Source of the DNA: Shewanella inventionis
Lineage (GTDB): Bacteria > Pseudomonadota > Gammaproteobacteria > Enterobacterales > Shewanellaceae
Direction: 5' to 3'
DNA: 64,000 nt
Assembly: GCF_014641855.1 (NCBI RefSeq)
Contig: NZ_BMII01000015.1
Coordinates: forward strand, 1 to 64,000
The notes beneath the pieces are model-generated. The model worked only from the letters and a program-made list of their open reading frames with translations. It had not been told where the DNA came from and did not search any database. The position numbers and the translations under genes are program-made. How positions within the stretch are numbered: position 1 is the first letter of the stretch; the number at the start of each line of letters is the position of its first letter. This document shows positions 35,373 to 45,741 of the stretch, piece after piece.

Positions 35373-35899
35373 AATTAACAGGCTTCACTATTCGAATAAG
35401 GAATAAGAGAAACTAACTCCATTTTTGATTGGTGTTGATTAGATAGATAATAAAGTACAAGGGGTTTACACAGGGTGAGATCGCGAACGTTTTTCGAACA
35501 GAACCAGGTCATAAAATAAACTTCCGTAGTTCGATAAATCTTCATAATTAGGATAGTTTCTTGTTCTTCTGCTTGTAGGTTAAACATAGAGTTCAAAAAG
35601 TAAGCACTCATGCGGTTGCCCTGGGGGTTTACATGCCATCACATACATCAAAGAGGAAGTCCTTATCGCGTATCGATCACATATTTAAACAAGGAAAGCC
35701 CTTATCGCGTAAATATTTGGAAAAAAAGAAACGTGTAAAATATACGTTGTTGGGTGCTCTGATCATGTAAAGAGCTGACACATTGTCTGAGTAACAAAAT
35801 GAAGCAACCTATATTTTGAACAACATTGCGGTTTTTGATAAACCTGTTGGACTATTTCCCATCGTGCTATTTAATTCATATGTCCAATCTGCAGCCCAA
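35373..35899. other. Upstream region of BCCT copy 2, about 530 bp
   Basis: Non-coding as far as I can see. Two direct repeats of CCTTATCGCGTA occur at about 35660 and 35700. A minus-strand frame at 35375-35611 has low-complexity composition and no ribosome-binding site, so it was not called. Confidence 0.4.
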
Positions 35900-36126
35900 T
35901 AGGATCACCAAAATAAGATATCACATCACTTTTAACCGCAACCACAGTGGTGTAGAGGCGAGCGCTATATTGTACTGTATCATAGAAACGGCCAAAGCGA
36001 ATGGACTAATCCCGTTCGATTATATCAAACACTGCTTAAAACAATTATCCCATCTTGATTTTGACTTCAACAGTGTATGACTCTGGCTAGTTGAACTGGG
36101 CAAGGCGCAGTTTGCTGGACGCTTAC
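35900..36126 (+). mobile_element. IS66-family remnant: C-terminal transposase fragment and right terminal repeat
   Basis: The plus-strand frame ending at 36080 contains GVEASAILYCIIETAKANG followed by LIPFDYIKHCLKQLSHLDF, which matches the conserved C-terminus of IS66 transposases (the N/GAEASA-LYSLIETAKANGL-PY-Y block). Only about 55 residues remain. The right end follows about 40 bp later: on the minus strand it begins GTAAGCGTCCAGCAAACTGC at 36126, and IS66 elements begin with GTAAGCG. The left end and the rest of tnpA, tnpB and tnpC are missing, so this is a dead, deleted copy. Confidence 0.75.
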
Positions 36127-36229
36127 ATTATTTAAGCAAGTAACATTTAAACAAGTGACATTTAAGCAAGTGAGATTTAAGCAAGTGAGATTTAAGCAAG
36201 TGACATTTAAGCAAGTGACATTTAAGCAA
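36127..36229. repeat. Tandem array of a 15-bp unit, about 6.5 copies
   Basis: Unit ACATTTAAGCAAGTG with variants ACATTTAAACAAGTG, AGATTTAAGCAAGTG (twice) and a final incomplete unit. The array begins immediately after the right end of the IS66 remnant. The unit length is a multiple of three, and one frame would read repeated KQVTF/KQVRF, but that frame has no start codon or ribosome-binding site. Confidence 0.9.
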
Positions 36230-36408
36230 AAACATAGCTCGATTTCATTACTTTACCGATAGCTCTGAACAATAAGTTTATCTGACTGATTTCAAAAGTT
36301 CTGGCGATACTGTTAGTGCTACACCTATTTTTGCGACTTAAACAATGTCGTACAGAATAATATCTTATTATTAATCAATTACAAGGATGATGAGAAATGA
36401 GTTAACAC

Positions 36409-36828
36409 TTATTGACTAAATTGATTCACTTTATTTAGTAAGCGCATAAATTCCTGTTGCTCTTCATCTGACAACACCGCTAAAAAGCGCTCATTAACCC
36501 ACTGCGCTTCATGGACTAAATCTTGTTCTAACGCTTTGCCGTTGTCAGTTAAAAAGATTTGAAAAGCACGACGATTGTCTGCCTCTTGATGACGGGTGAT
36601 AAACCCCTGCACTTGAAGTGTGTCGAGCAGGCGTGTCATGGTGTAGTTTGCTACATCGCACCGTTTAGACAGCTCAGTTTGACTCAAGCCCTCTTCTTGC
36701 CATAAAGCAAATAGCACAGGCCAGAGTTTACTGTCCAACTCATAACGCTTTAAGCGTGTATCAAGTTCTTGCTGTAAAGCAATATTAAGATGGGAAATCA
36801 GGTAACTTAAACTTTCAAAACGTTTCAA
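36409..36828 (-). CDS. MarR family transcriptional regulator
   Basis: A 139-residue winged-helix regulator. It begins MKRFESLSYLISHLNIALQQ; the DNA-binding core is GLSQTELSKRCDVANYTMTRLLD then TLQVQGFITRHQEADNRRAFQ, with the DxRR wing typical of MarR. Such repressors usually control an adjacent transport or detoxification gene, but the neighbours here are a transposon remnant and a MITE-like element, so the target is not apparent. It may respond to phenolic or oxidative signals, as family members do. No operator was identified with confidence. Confidence 0.88.
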   Translation of the reverse strand: MKRFESLSYLISHLNIALQQELDTRLKRYELDSKLWPVLFALWQEEGLSQTELSKRCDVANYTMTRLLDTLQVQGFITRHQEADNRRAFQIFLTDNGKALEQDLVHEAQWVNERFLAVLSDEEQQEFMRLLNKVNQFSQ

Positions 36829-37122
36829 ATGATACCTCCTACATCGTCATTAGCATGTTGAGTTACTTTCGATAGCAATTCAACGAACGCGAACAAATTA
36901 AGATTACCATGTCTATACGTTAAGAGAAGCGCTTTAGCCTTAGTTTGAGTGAATATATCGATTAAAAAATGTTAACCATTTGTATTTAATATAGTAAAGA
37001 ACATATTTTTCATTGTGTTACATAAAATATTTTTTAACTCACAGCGATATTTATAACAATAAAAAACAATGTTTTGACTAAAATCCACTGTCAATCTTGT
37101 CATTTATTTTACTCACAAGGCC
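36829..37122. other. Non-coding spacer upstream of the MarR gene
   Basis: AT-rich DNA preceding the MITE-like element. The MarR promoter must lie here. Nothing else was noticed. Confidence 0.4.
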
Positions 37123-37400
37123 AGGGTCTGTTGATCTTTCAAGATTGTTTTTGCAGCGAATTGTTGGTCTTTACTCACATATATAACTGCGCGGCAGAGA
37201 CTTTGAGGTGTAGTTATTCTACATAAAAAGTCGATAACGCAGTAAAAATGGCCAACAAACGCTGCCTGAAAGGTTCGGCTAAAAACGTTTTACTCTTTGT
37301 TGAATGGATTTTGCTTAGATGACTAGGCATCAATCCATTCGTCTCGATTAAAACGTTTTTAACTCGAACAAAATTCAAACAGCAAAGTTCAACAGACCCT
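37123..37400. mobile_element. MITE-like element, 278 bp, with perfect terminal inverted repeats
   Basis: The ends are exact 12-bp inverted repeats: AGGGTCTGTTGA at 37123-37134 and TCAACAGACCCT at 37389-37400. Counting onward, 16 of 18 bases match. A subterminal inverted pair (GCAGCGAATTGTTGG near 37153 and CCAACAAACGCTGC near 37251) gives the element extended fold-back potential. No coding capacity is visible. A diverged second copy lies at 48255-48424. No clear target duplication was seen. It is probably mobilised in trans by a transposase recognising the same ends. Confidence 0.75.
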
Positions 37401-37534
37401 AATTAACGCCTATTGCAAGTTCATTCAACGCAGTTAACAGGACTAAGGACTGTTTGAAACGTGTTTGTTAGGCTCGTGCACAAAAACACTCTGTAATAAA
37501 ACAAAGAGCTAACGAATAAACTGGTACACCTATG

Positions 37535-37975
37535 CTAATCAAAATCGATATAATCGTTAATATATCGGTAATAACAAGCTCGATTTAGTTTTCCAGTTAA
37601 CCCCCTGATTAATGGAACATAAATACCATCATCAGTGACATGTATATCTTGCAATTTAACGGCGTTAACTTGTGTTGCAATACTGGTAGTAAAAAACAGT
37701 TCATCAGCTGACGTGGCAATTGATTGATAATCTACTAGCACGAGAGGATAGGATTCTACGGCCACCTTTACCTTTTCGACGGGTGTAATGAGGAAATATT
37801 CATTATCGATACAGTGCAAAATACTGCTAAATAACGCAGCAAACTTTGCTGGCAACGGGCTGTTAAGGTACAGCCAATCACCATTTTCTTTAATATGAAA
37901 CAACACATCCTCACTGCATAACGCCACGCCATCTGGATGGGTAAATGAGTTTAGCGCTGTTGTTTCATCTGCCAT
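37535..37975 (-). CDS. DUF1285 family protein
   Basis: A 146-residue soluble protein. The motif series DVLFHIKENGDWLYLNSPLPAKFAALFSSIL, then EYFLITPVEKVKVAVESYPLVLVD, is that of DUF1285 (two-lobed, mainly beta proteins widespread in proteobacteria). Relatives are usually longer, about 170-190 residues; this is compact but complete in the core. AAGGCGG precedes the ATG. Its start is 21 bp from the stop of the ydiJ-like gene, so the two are likely co-transcribed. Function unknown. Confidence 0.8.
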   Translation of the reverse strand: MADETTALNSFTHPDGVALCSEDVLFHIKENGDWLYLNSPLPAKFAALFSSILHCIDNEYFLITPVEKVKVAVESYPLVLVDYQSIATSADELFFTTSIATQVNAVKLQDIHVTDDGIYVPLIRGLTGKLNRACYYRYINDYIDFD

Positions 37976-37996
37976 GCGATCCGCCTTAATCTATTG

Positions 37997-40900
37997 TTAA
38001 TCCATCAACTTAAGTAATGCTTCAATTGGGTGTTGAGGTTTAAAGCCTGCAAAACGTTTTACTTGGCTACGACAAGAATACCCCGATACCAGCACCTGGC
38101 TATGTTGTGCAATTTTTTCAATACTTGGTTGCCAAGACATTTCAAATAATTGTTCAGAACGTTCGAGATTATCCAGTTCATGGCCATAAGTCCCCGCCAT
38201 GCCACAACAACCTAAACTAACGCTATTGAGTTTGGCCCCAAAGTGACTGAATATGGCTTTCCATTCGTTAGCGGTATTCGGTTTTGCGGTCGATTCCGTA
38301 CAATGGCTAAACCAGGTAAATTGTGGTGTATCTTTGGCTAAAGGTTCAACCACTGCACGAGTTGCTATCACTGAGCTTAACCACTCATTAGCCAATTTGA
38401 CTTCAAACGGGCCACGGCGTTGGCCTAGTGCTTCTTTATATTCATCGCGGTAACACAATACTAAGGCTGGATCGAGGCCAACCATTGGCATGCCTAGCGC
38501 ATGAACACGGTTTAAAAAGTCTGCACTGTCTTGTGCAGTTTTAGCAAACTTGTCTAAAAAGCCTTTAATGTGTGTAGGTTTACCATTGGGTTTGAACGGC
38601 AATAACACCGGCTTTAAACCTAACTTTTCAATGAGCTGAATAAAACGATATACCAAGCCTGCATCATAAAAGCTATTAAATGGATCTTGTACTACCAATA
38701 CATATTGGCTGCGTTCAGCCTCGGGAATTGCACACAAAGCATCAAGGTCATAGCCACGACTGGCGTGCCCATCTAAGCGTTGCTTTAATGTGGGAACTGA
38801 CAATTTGGGTGCATCGACATAACCAATGGCTTTTTTAATCACCCACTGGCTAAGTGGGTTTTGCGATGCAAAATTAGTGACCTTTGGCATCGTCGCCATC
38901 AAGGGTAATGTGTCTTCAATACCCGCGACTAGGTAATCTTTTGCTGGGCGTAAATAACGTTTGTAATAAATATTGAAAAACTGCGCCCTAAATTTTGGCA
39001 CGTCCACTTTAACAGGACATTGACCAGAACAAGCCTTACAAGCTAAACAGCCTTTTAGCGATTCCATCACCTCATGGGAGTAATCGTAATCACGCTGGTT
39101 GTTTAGGGTATTTTGGGTACGCTGCATCCAACCTAATGGTTTAGATTTGGCCAGTTGTTCTACATCAACACCTTCGGCCTCTAACAAACGTAACCATTCT
39201 CGCATTAATCCTGCACGGCCCTTTGGAGATTGTACTCTATCGCCTGTCGCTTTAAACGATGGACACATTGGAGAGTAACTGCTGTAGTTAAAGCACAAGC
39301 CGTTACCATTGCAATTCATCACATCTGGAAATGCATTACGCGTTTGCACTGGGATTTGTCTGTCGAAACTACCACGCTTAACACTGTCGACATTAAACAT
39401 AAGTGGGCCAGATTGCGCTGGTGCAACTAGTTTTCCGGGGTTTAAACGATTATCAGGGTCAAACCAGCCTTTTATTTGCTCGAGCACAGCATAAAGTTCA
39501 TCACCAAACACTGCTGGGCCATACTCACCGCGAACACCTTTACCGTGTTCGCCCCACATTAAGCCGCCATATTTAAGGGTTAACGCAGCCACTTGATCTG
39601 ATATAACTTTAAGCAGTTTTTCGTCCGCTTGATCGCACATATCTAGTGCGGGTCGCACATGCAACACTCCAGCATCAACATGACCAAACATCCCATATTG
39701 TAAATTATGGCCATCTAATAATGCGCGAAATTCCATAATATAATCGGCTAAATTTTCTGGGGGCACGGCGGTATCTTCAGCAAATGCTAATGGCTTACGG
39801 TTGCCTTTTGTTGCTCCCAATAAACCCACAGCCTTTTTTCGCATGGCATAAATATTGTCGATATCATTTCTATCGGTAATAACTTGAAAACCAACTAATC
39901 CATATAGCTGTTGGTTGAGTTGTTCACTCAACATGGCATCTAACTGTGCAACCTTATGGTTCACTTCGTCATCGTCACCGGCAAACTCAACCATGTTGAG
40001 ACCTTCTATGACTTTATTAGGCACCGCCTTAATTTGCTCTGCTACTGAATGCCAAATAATATCTTCACGAGCTAGGTTAAGTACTTTAGAGTCAACGGTT
40101 TCAACAACTGTCGCTTTAGCTTGTACTAACGACGGAGCATGGCGCAGTGCAGACTCAAATGAATCATATTTGATGTTAACCATTATCCGGGTTTTAGGTA
40201 ACGGAGTTAGGTTTAGTTTAGTTTCAGTGATAACAGCAAGCGTGCCCTCTGAGCCCGCTAAAATACGTGATAGGTCAAATTGTGTTAACTCATCATTCCA
40301 CACATGCTTTAAATCGTAACCGGTTAAAAAGCGATTAAGTTTTGGAAAACGATCAATAATGGCGTCGCGTTTTGCACGGCAGACATCTGCAATGTTAGTG
40401 GCAATAGTATTGGCTAATTGATTATCACCAAAGGGTTGCTGCTTAAGTAAATGGTGTTCTATTGGGGTTGTGCTCAATACACTTCCATCTATAAGTACAC
40501 TTGTGATACCTAACACATGATCTGAAGTTTTGCCGTAAACCAATGAACCAGCACCAGAGGCATCGGTATTAACCATACCGCCTATAGTTGCTCGGTTAGA
40601 CGTTGATAAGTCTGGACTAAAAAAGAATCCATGTGGACGCAAAGCATCGTTTAATGCATCTTTAACAACCCCAGCCTGTACCCTTGCCCAGCCTTCTTTT
40701 GCATTTATTTCAAGTACTTGGTTTAAATGGCGTGACACATCCAAAATCAACCCGTGCGTTAATGATTGGCCATTAGTACCCGTACCGCCACCACGAGCAC
40801 TAAACGTGACTTGTTTATATTTTGGCTGTGCGGCTAGTGATAACACTAATTCAACATCTTGTTGATGTAGTGGGTATATCACCGCTTGGGGTAAAAATTG

Positions 40901-41044
40901 GTATACCGAATTATCGGTTGCCTGAATAAGCCTCGCACTGTAGCGCTTGTCTATTTCACCCTCAAACTCACTTTGTTCGAGCGTGTCAAGAAACTCAAGA
41001 TAGATAGGTTCTAATGTTTGTTTATGTGATAGCAAAGGTAACAT
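37997..41044 (-). CDS. ydiJ: FAD/Fe-S D-2-hydroxyacid dehydrogenase of the YdiJ family
   Basis: A large 1015-residue fusion: an N-terminal FAD-binding type 4 domain (VTFSARGGGTGTNGQS, PDLSTSNRATIGGMVNTDA), the FAD-oxidase C domain (GHVDAGVLHVRP, RLNPGKLV), then a 4Fe-4S segment CLACKACSGQCP near 650-665, and a C-terminal CCG-type domain with GCCGMAGTYGHE. This architecture is YdiJ; related enzymes oxidise D-2-hydroxyglutarate or D-lactate and pass electrons to the quinone pool. It is adjacent to ppsA, as is the E. coli gene nearby, which supports the assignment. Length is normal and no frame damage is visible. The ATG is the first of the frame, 43 bp upstream of the terminator of the ppsA gene. 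Confidence 0.88.
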   Translation of the reverse strand: MLPLLSHKQTLEPIYLEFLDTLEQSEFEGEIDKRYSARLIQATDNSVYQFLPQAVIYPLHQQDVELVLSLAAQPKYKQVTFSARGGGTGTNGQSLTHGLILDVSRHLNQVLEINAKEGWARVQAGVVKDALNDALRPHGFFFSPDLSTSNRATIGGMVNTDASGAGSLVYGKTSDHVLGITSVLIDGSVLSTTPIEHHLLKQQPFGDNQLANTIATNIADVCRAKRDAIIDRFPKLNRFLTGYDLKHVWNDELTQFDLSRILAGSEGTLAVITETKLNLTPLPKTRIMVNIKYDSFESALRHAPSLVQAKATVVETVDSKVLNLAREDIIWHSVAEQIKAVPNKVIEGLNMVEFAGDDDEVNHKVAQLDAMLSEQLNQQLYGLVGFQVITDRNDIDNIYAMRKKAVGLLGATKGNRKPLAFAEDTAVPPENLADYIMEFRALLDGHNLQYGMFGHVDAGVLHVRPALDMCDQADEKLLKVISDQVAALTLKYGGLMWGEHGKGVRGEYGPAVFGDELYAVLEQIKGWFDPDNRLNPGKLVAPAQSGPLMFNVDSVKRGSFDRQIPVQTRNAFPDVMNCNGNGLCFNYSSYSPMCPSFKATGDRVQSPKGRAGLMREWLRLLEAEGVDVEQLAKSKPLGWMQRTQNTLNNQRDYDYSHEVMESLKGCLACKACSGQCPVKVDVPKFRAQFFNIYYKRYLRPAKDYLVAGIEDTLPLMATMPKVTNFASQNPLSQWVIKKAIGYVDAPKLSVPTLKQRLDGHASRGYDLDALCAIPEAERSQYVLVVQDPFNSFYDAGLVYRFIQLIEKLGLKPVLLPFKPNGKPTHIKGFLDKFAKTAQDSADFLNRVHALGMPMVGLDPALVLCYRDEYKEALGQRRGPFEVKLANEWLSSVIATRAVVEPLAKDTPQFTWFSHCTESTAKPNTANEWKAIFSHFGAKLNSVSLGCCGMAGTYGHELDNLERSEQLFEMSWQPSIEKIAQHSQVLVSGYSCRSQVKRFAGFKPQHPIEALLKLMD

Positions 41045-41090
41045 AGAGGGCTTTTTAATTGTTGGTATATTGAGTTCATTATAAACAAAA

Positions 41091-41114
41091 AAAAGCCGCT
41101 AAAAAGCGGCTTTT
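41091..41114 (-). terminator. Intrinsic terminator of ppsA
   Basis: Perfect 10-bp stem (AAAAGCCGCT / AGCGGCTTTT) with loop AAAA. On the minus strand a run of eight or more T follows. It lies about 50 bp after the ppsA stop codon. Confidence 0.92.
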
Positions 41115-41161
41115 AAGACAACTTGATAAAATTGCAGGTTGAATTGCAATTTTGGTGTTAT

Positions 41162-43531
41162 TTATCCATGAGCTTCGGCTAAATATAACCAAGTATCAAT
41201 GACGGTATCAGGATTTAATGACACTGTGTCGATGCCTTGTTCAACTAACCATGCAGCAAAATCAGAATGATCTGATGGGCCTTGGCCACAAATACCTACA
41301 TAAGCACCTTTGGCTTTTGCGGCTTTGATGGCCATAGATAATAATGCTTTAACAGCATCATTACGCTCATCAAACAAATGACTGATAATACCTGAGTCGC
41401 GGTCTAACCCTAATGTTAACTGAGTTAAATCGTTTGAACCGATAGAGAAACCATCGAAATGCTCAAGGAATTGGTCAGCTAATAAGGCGTTAGAAGGAAG
41501 CTCACACATCATGATGACACGTAAACCATCTTTTCCACGCTCTAAACCTTGCTCTTTGAGTAATTCAATTACTTGTGATGCTTCGCTTACTGTACGAACA
41601 AACGGGATCATCACTTCAACGTTAGTTAAGCCCATTTGGTTACGTACACGTTTAATCGCTTCACATTCAAGCGCAAAACAATCGCGGAATGACTCAGAAA
41701 TATAACGGCTTGCACCACGGAAGCCCAACATTGGGTTTTCTTCTTCTGGTTCATAACGATCACCGCCGACTAAGTTAGCGTATTCGTTAGACTTAAAGTC
41801 TGACATACGTACAATCACTTTTTTCGGATAGAAAGCAGACGCAATCGTTGCAATGCCTTCCACTAGGCGAGCGATATAAAATTCAACGGGTGAGTCGTAA
41901 CCAGCAATCATGTCATTGATTTCAGATTGTAGCTCAGCAGTTTGGTCGTTAAATTCAAGCAAGGCTTTAGGGTGAATACCAATCATGCGGTTAATGATGA
42001 ACTCTAAACGAGCTAAGCCCACACCTTCGTTTGGCAAACGAGCAAAATCGAATGCACGATCTGGATTACCCACGTTCATCATGATTTTCATTGGTAATGA
42101 CGGCAAAGTGTCTACACGATTGGTGATAACTTCAAACTTTTGCTCGCCTGAGTAAATCAAACCAGTATCACCTTCGGCACAAGATACAGTAACAATGTCG
42201 CCGCTCTTAATACGGTCGGTAACGTCACCACAGCCAACAACTGCTGGTACGCCTAATTCACGAGCGATAATTGCAGCATGACATGTACGACCACCACGGT
42301 TAGTAACAATCGCACTTGCGCGCTTCATGATGGGTTCCCAATCTGGGTCTGTCATGTCTGTCACTAACACATCGCCAGGCTGAATTTGGTCCATGTCTTC
42401 AATAGACGCTAGCACCTTGGCCACACCTGTGCCGATTTTATGACCAATGGCACGACCTTCACATATTACATCGCCTTTGGTTTTTAAGTGGTAGCGTTCA
42501 ATTAATTGTACATCTTCACGGCTACGAACGGTTTCTGGACGAGCTTGAACGATATACAACTTACCGTCGTTACCGTCTTTTGCCCATTCGATATCCATTG
42601 GACGACCATAATGTTGCTCAATGATCATGGCTTGCTTAGCAAGCTCCATCACTTCGGCATCATTAATAGAGAATACACGGCGTTGCTCTGCGGCCACGTC
42701 TTCAATTTTAACCTGCTTACCATGAGAAGCGTCATCAGAATAAACCATCTGAATCAACTTACTACCAATGTTACGGCGCACAACGGCATCGTGACCTTGA
42801 GATAAAATTGGTTTGTGCACGTAGAATTCGTCAGGGTTAACCGCACCTTGTACAACCATTTCACCTAAACCAAAAGATGAAGTGATAAACACAACGTCGT
42901 TATTGCCTGACTCAGTGTCCATTGTAAACATCACACCAGAAGCCGCTTTGTCTGAACGCACCATACGTTGTACGCCAGCAGATAAAGCAACACCTTGATG
43001 TTCATAACCTTGATGAACACGATAAGAAATTGCACGATCGTTAAAGAGCGACGCGTATACATGCTTAATCGCTAGCATGACAGCATCAAACCCTTTTACG
43101 TTTAAAAATGTTTCTTGTTGGCCTGCAAATGATGCATCTGGCATGTCTTCAGCCGTTGCTGATGAACGCACCGCAAATGACGCATCTTGCGTTTCACTTG
43201 ATAATTGCTCATATGCTTCACGAATAGCATTTTCAAGTGCTGGCTGGAATGGGGTTTCAATCACCCATTGCCTGATCTGTGCACCTACTTTTGCCAGTTC
43301 ATTGACATCATCCACATTCAATGTAGCCAGAATGTCAAAAATCTTCTGGTTTACTCCACTTTGTTCAAGGAACTCATTGAACGCATGAGAAGTCGTAGCA
43401 AAACCGCCAGGAACTTGAACCCCTGCATTAGCCAGATTGCTGATCATCTCACCAAGGGATGCGTTTTTTCCGCCAACCTTGTTTACATCACCCATGCCTA
43501 ATTCTTGATACCAGAGTACGTATTGCTGCAC
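41162..43531 (-). CDS. ppsA: Phosphoenolpyruvate synthase
   Basis: Converts pyruvate, ATP and water into PEP, AMP and phosphate for gluconeogenesis. The protein of 789 residues has the ATP-grasp PPDK N-terminal domain ([33 protein letters not shown]), the phosphohistidine swivel domain with catalytic His in [21 protein letters not shown], and the PEP-binding TIM barrel ([25 protein letters not shown]). The start is a GTG at 43531: GGAG is eight bases upstream and the N-terminus [13 protein letters not shown] matches the family. Earlier in-frame starts add unrelated residues. It is divergent from its regulator ppsR, 126 bp away, and the length equals E. coli PpsA. Confidence 0.95.
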   Translation of the reverse strand: MQQYVLWYQELGMGDVNKVGGKNASLGEMISNLANAGVQVPGGFATTSHAFNEFLEQSGVNQKIFDILATLNVDDVNELAKVGAQIRQWVIETPFQPALENAIREAYEQLSSETQDASFAVRSSATAEDMPDASFAGQQETFLNVKGFDAVMLAIKHVYASLFNDRAISYRVHQGYEHQGVALSAGVQRMVRSDKAASGVMFTMDTESGNNDVVFITSSFGLGEMVVQGAVNPDEFYVHKPILSQGHDAVVRRNIGSKLIQMVYSDDASHGKQVKIEDVAAEQRRVFSINDAEVMELAKQAMIIEQHYGRPMDIEWAKDGNDGKLYIVQARPETVRSREDVQLIERYHLKTKGDVICEGRAIGHKIGTGVAKVLASIEDMDQIQPGDVLVTDMTDPDWEPIMKRASAIVTNRGGRTCHAAIIARELGVPAVVGCGDVTDRIKSGDIVTVSCAEGDTGLIYSGEQKFEVITNRVDTLPSLPMKIMMNVGNPDRAFDFARLPNEGVGLARLEFIINRMIGIHPKALLEFNDQTAELQSEINDMIAGYDSPVEFYIARLVEGIATIASAFYPKKVIVRMSDFKSNEYANLVGGDRYEPEEENPMLGFRGASRYISESFRDCFALECEAIKRVRNQMGLTNVEVMIPFVRTVSEASQVIELLKEQGLERGKDGLRVIMMCELPSNALLADQFLEHFDGFSIGSNDLTQLTLGLDRDSGIISHLFDERNDAVKALLSMAIKAAKAKGAYVGICGQGPSDHSDFAAWLVEQGIDTVSLNPDTVIDTWLYLAEAHG

Positions 43532-43657
43532 AGTTTTATCTCCGCAAGTTTTTATTTCAGTGGCCACTTCACACGAGGGCAATAGCATCTTACACTCCCA
43601 TACAACACGCGTAAATCTATAATTTTATTTGTAATTTTATTACTACAAGAGGTCAGA

Positions 43658-44470
43658 ATGGCGCCAAAAGTATTTTATATTTCAGATGGGACCGCGATCA
43701 CAGCAGAGGTTTTTGGACATGCGGTTCTTTCACAGTTTCCTATTGAATTTGAAGCACTTACAATTCCCTTCGTTGAAACGGTCCAACGAGCACAAAAAGT
43801 TAAACAACAAATAAATGATTGTTTTATTACAACAGGCGAAAGACCACTTGTATTCCATTCGATCATTAATCCTGAAATTCGTAATGTGATTTTTTCGAGC
43901 GAATGTGTCGATTACGACTTTTTGAATACCTTTGTTGCGCCACTCGAACAACACTTAGGGGTACAAGCCAAGCCCATTTTGCATCGTACTCATGGTAAAG
44001 GTAATCATGGCTATGAGACCCGAATTGATGCCATAAACTATGCAATGGAAAATGACGATGGCCAAACCATGAAACACATGGATAAAGCCGACATTATTTT
44101 ATTAGGTGTATCTCGTTGTGGTAAAACGCCATCGAGTTTATACCTGTCCATGCAATTTGGTATAAAAGCTGCGAACTACCCGTTTACTGAAGATGACATG
44201 GATAATCTTAAGTTACCTGAGTCGCTTAAACGCAATAAATCAAAGTTATTCGGCCTAACTATTGACCCTCAACGACTGCATGAAATTAGACAAAGTCGCA
44301 TGGAAAACAGCCGTTATTCATCATTAAGACAATGCCGCCTTGAAGTTAAAGAAGTTGAAATGATGTACAAAAGAGAACGTATCCCTTTTGTGAACACCAC
44401 GAATCACTCTGTAGAAGAAATAGCCACAAAAATACTCGACATCACAGGCCTTGAACGCCATATGTTCTGA
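43658..44470 (+). CDS. ppsR: PEP synthase regulatory kinase/phosphorylase
   Basis: A 270-residue DUF299 protein, the bifunctional ADP-dependent kinase and Pi-dependent pyrophosphorylase that switches PpsA off and on by phosphorylating the threonine next to its catalytic histidine. Seen: [23 protein letters not shown] at the N-terminus, the P-loop-like [15 protein letters not shown] near residue 148, and C-terminal [20 protein letters not shown]. The PpsA target loop GGRTCHAA is intact, so the pair should work together. It is divergent from ppsA, with AGAGG upstream of the ATG. Confidence 0.95.
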   Translation: MAPKVFYISDGTAITAEVFGHAVLSQFPIEFEALTIPFVETVQRAQKVKQQINDCFITTGERPLVFHSIINPEIRNVIFSSECVDYDFLNTFVAPLEQHLGVQAKPILHRTHGKGNHGYETRIDAINYAMENDDGQTMKHMDKADIILLGVSRCGKTPSSLYLSMQFGIKAANYPFTEDDMDNLKLPESLKRNKSKLFGLTIDPQRLHEIRQSRMENSRYSSLRQCRLEVKEVEMMYKRERIPFVNTTNHSVEEIATKILDITGLERHMF

Positions 44471-44670
44471 TAAATAAACAATCGATTTAGGTTGCAAATA
44501 GCCGATAAAACCATCAGGTGGCGACATTGACTAGGGTCAATTCGCCTTTCACGTTTAACGCAATCGCTTTTTTAGTCCAGACAATCCTAGGCTAAGCCTC
44601 GCATCTTTAAGTTCTTTGGGTATATAATCCCGAGCATTATGATGCTGATGCATCTCACGATTTTTCGGTA

Positions 44671-45741
44671 ATGTGCATGACTATTAAAACAGATGAACTA
44701 AGAACAACCCTGCTAAGCAAAGTGATTTCTCCGGCTCAGTTGGCGTCAGAATACCCTTTAACTCAAGATGCAGCAGATTATTTAGTGGCTCAGCGCCGCG
44801 AAGTAGAAGCCATTATTGCCGGTGAAGATCAACGCTTGTTAGTGATTATCGGGCCTTGTTCAATACATGACACCAAGGCGGCTTTAGAGTACGCTCAAAA
44901 ATTAGCCACACTGCATCACGAGCTCAAAGACGACTTATGTATTTTAATGCGAGTATATTTTGAAAAGCCACGCACGATTGTAGGTTGGAAAGGCCTTATT
45001 TCAGACCCAGATTTAGATGGCAGTTTTAGCCCTAATAAAGGTTTGCGTATGGCACGGCAGCTGCTGCAACAAATTACTGAGCTTAAATTGCCTATCGCTA
45101 CTGAATTTTTAGACATGGTCAATGGTCAATATATTGCAGATCTTATAACCTGGGGTGCTATTGGCGCACGCACCACTGAAAGCCAAATTCACCGTGAAAT
45201 GGCCTCTGCACTATCTTGCCCTGTTGGGTTTAAAAATGGTACCGACGGTAATATCAATATTGCTGTTGATGCCGTTCGTGCAGCACAAGTGCCACACATT
45301 TTCTACTCGCCAGATAAAGATGGCGCAATGGCTGTTTACCGTACTCACGGCAATCCATTTGGCCACATTATTTTACGGGGTGGTAAAACACCTAATTATT
45401 CTGCTAAAGACATTGAAACCGCTCGAGCACAGCTAGAACAAGTTGGTGTAACTCAACGCATGGTGGTTGATTTTAGCCATGGTAACAGCGAAAAACAGCA
45501 TAAAAACCAGCTAAACGTTGCTCAGAGTATTATGGAACAAATGCGCGCAGGCAGTACTGCAATTGCTGGGATTATGGCAGAAAGCTTTATGATTGAGGGC
45601 AATCAAAAGGTGGTTAAAGACCAACCTCTTGTGTATGGTCAAAGTATTACCGATGCCTGCCTACATTGGGCAGATTCTGAAAAGCTATTACGTGAATTAG
45701 CCCAAGCCTCTCGTGACCGTATAAACTTACTTGCTAAGTAA
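44671..45741 (+). CDS. aroH: 3-deoxy-7-phosphoheptulonate synthase (class I, AroH-like)
   Basis: Condenses PEP and erythrose 4-phosphate in the first step of aromatic biosynthesis; 356 residues, normal length. Motifs: LLVIIGPCSIHDTKAALEYA, MRVYFEKPRTIVGWKGL, EFLDMVNGQYIADLITWGAIGARTTESQ, GFKNGTDGNI, DFSHGNSEKQ and GIMAESF. These are metal and PEP binding segments of the AroF/G/H class. The position beside ppsR and ppsA matches E. coli aroH, so tryptophan sensitivity is likely but cannot be proven here. A TATAAT at 44623-44628 may be the -10 box. The first ATG (44671) and a second two codons on are both possible. A terminator is 236 bp downstream. Confidence 0.92.
   Translation: MCMTIKTDELRTTLLSKVISPAQLASEYPLTQDAADYLVAQRREVEAIIAGEDQRLLVIIGPCSIHDTKAALEYAQKLATLHHELKDDLCILMRVYFEKPRTIVGWKGLISDPDLDGSFSPNKGLRMARQLLQQITELKLPIATEFLDMVNGQYIADLITWGAIGARTTESQIHREMASALSCPVGFKNGTDGNINIAVDAVRAAQVPHIFYSPDKDGAMAVYRTHGNPFGHIILRGGKTPNYSAKDIETARAQLEQVGVTQRMVVDFSHGNSEKQHKNQLNVAQSIMEQMRAGSTAIAGIMAESFMIEGNQKVVKDQPLVYGQSITDACLHWADSEKLLRELAQASRDRINLLAK

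Noticed and set aside
35375-35611. Small minus-strand gene upstream of BCCT copy 2
   Set aside because: Low-plausibility composition, no ribosome-binding site, and it overlaps the region expected to hold the transporter promoter.
36127-36229. CRISPR array
   Set aside because: Units are 15 bp and directly abutting, with no spacers and no cas genes nearby. It is a simple tandem repeat.
36090-36290. Coding sequence with pentapeptide repeats KQVTF/KQVRF
   Set aside because: The frame is open through the repeat but has no start codon or ribosome-binding site, and begins inside the IS66 end.
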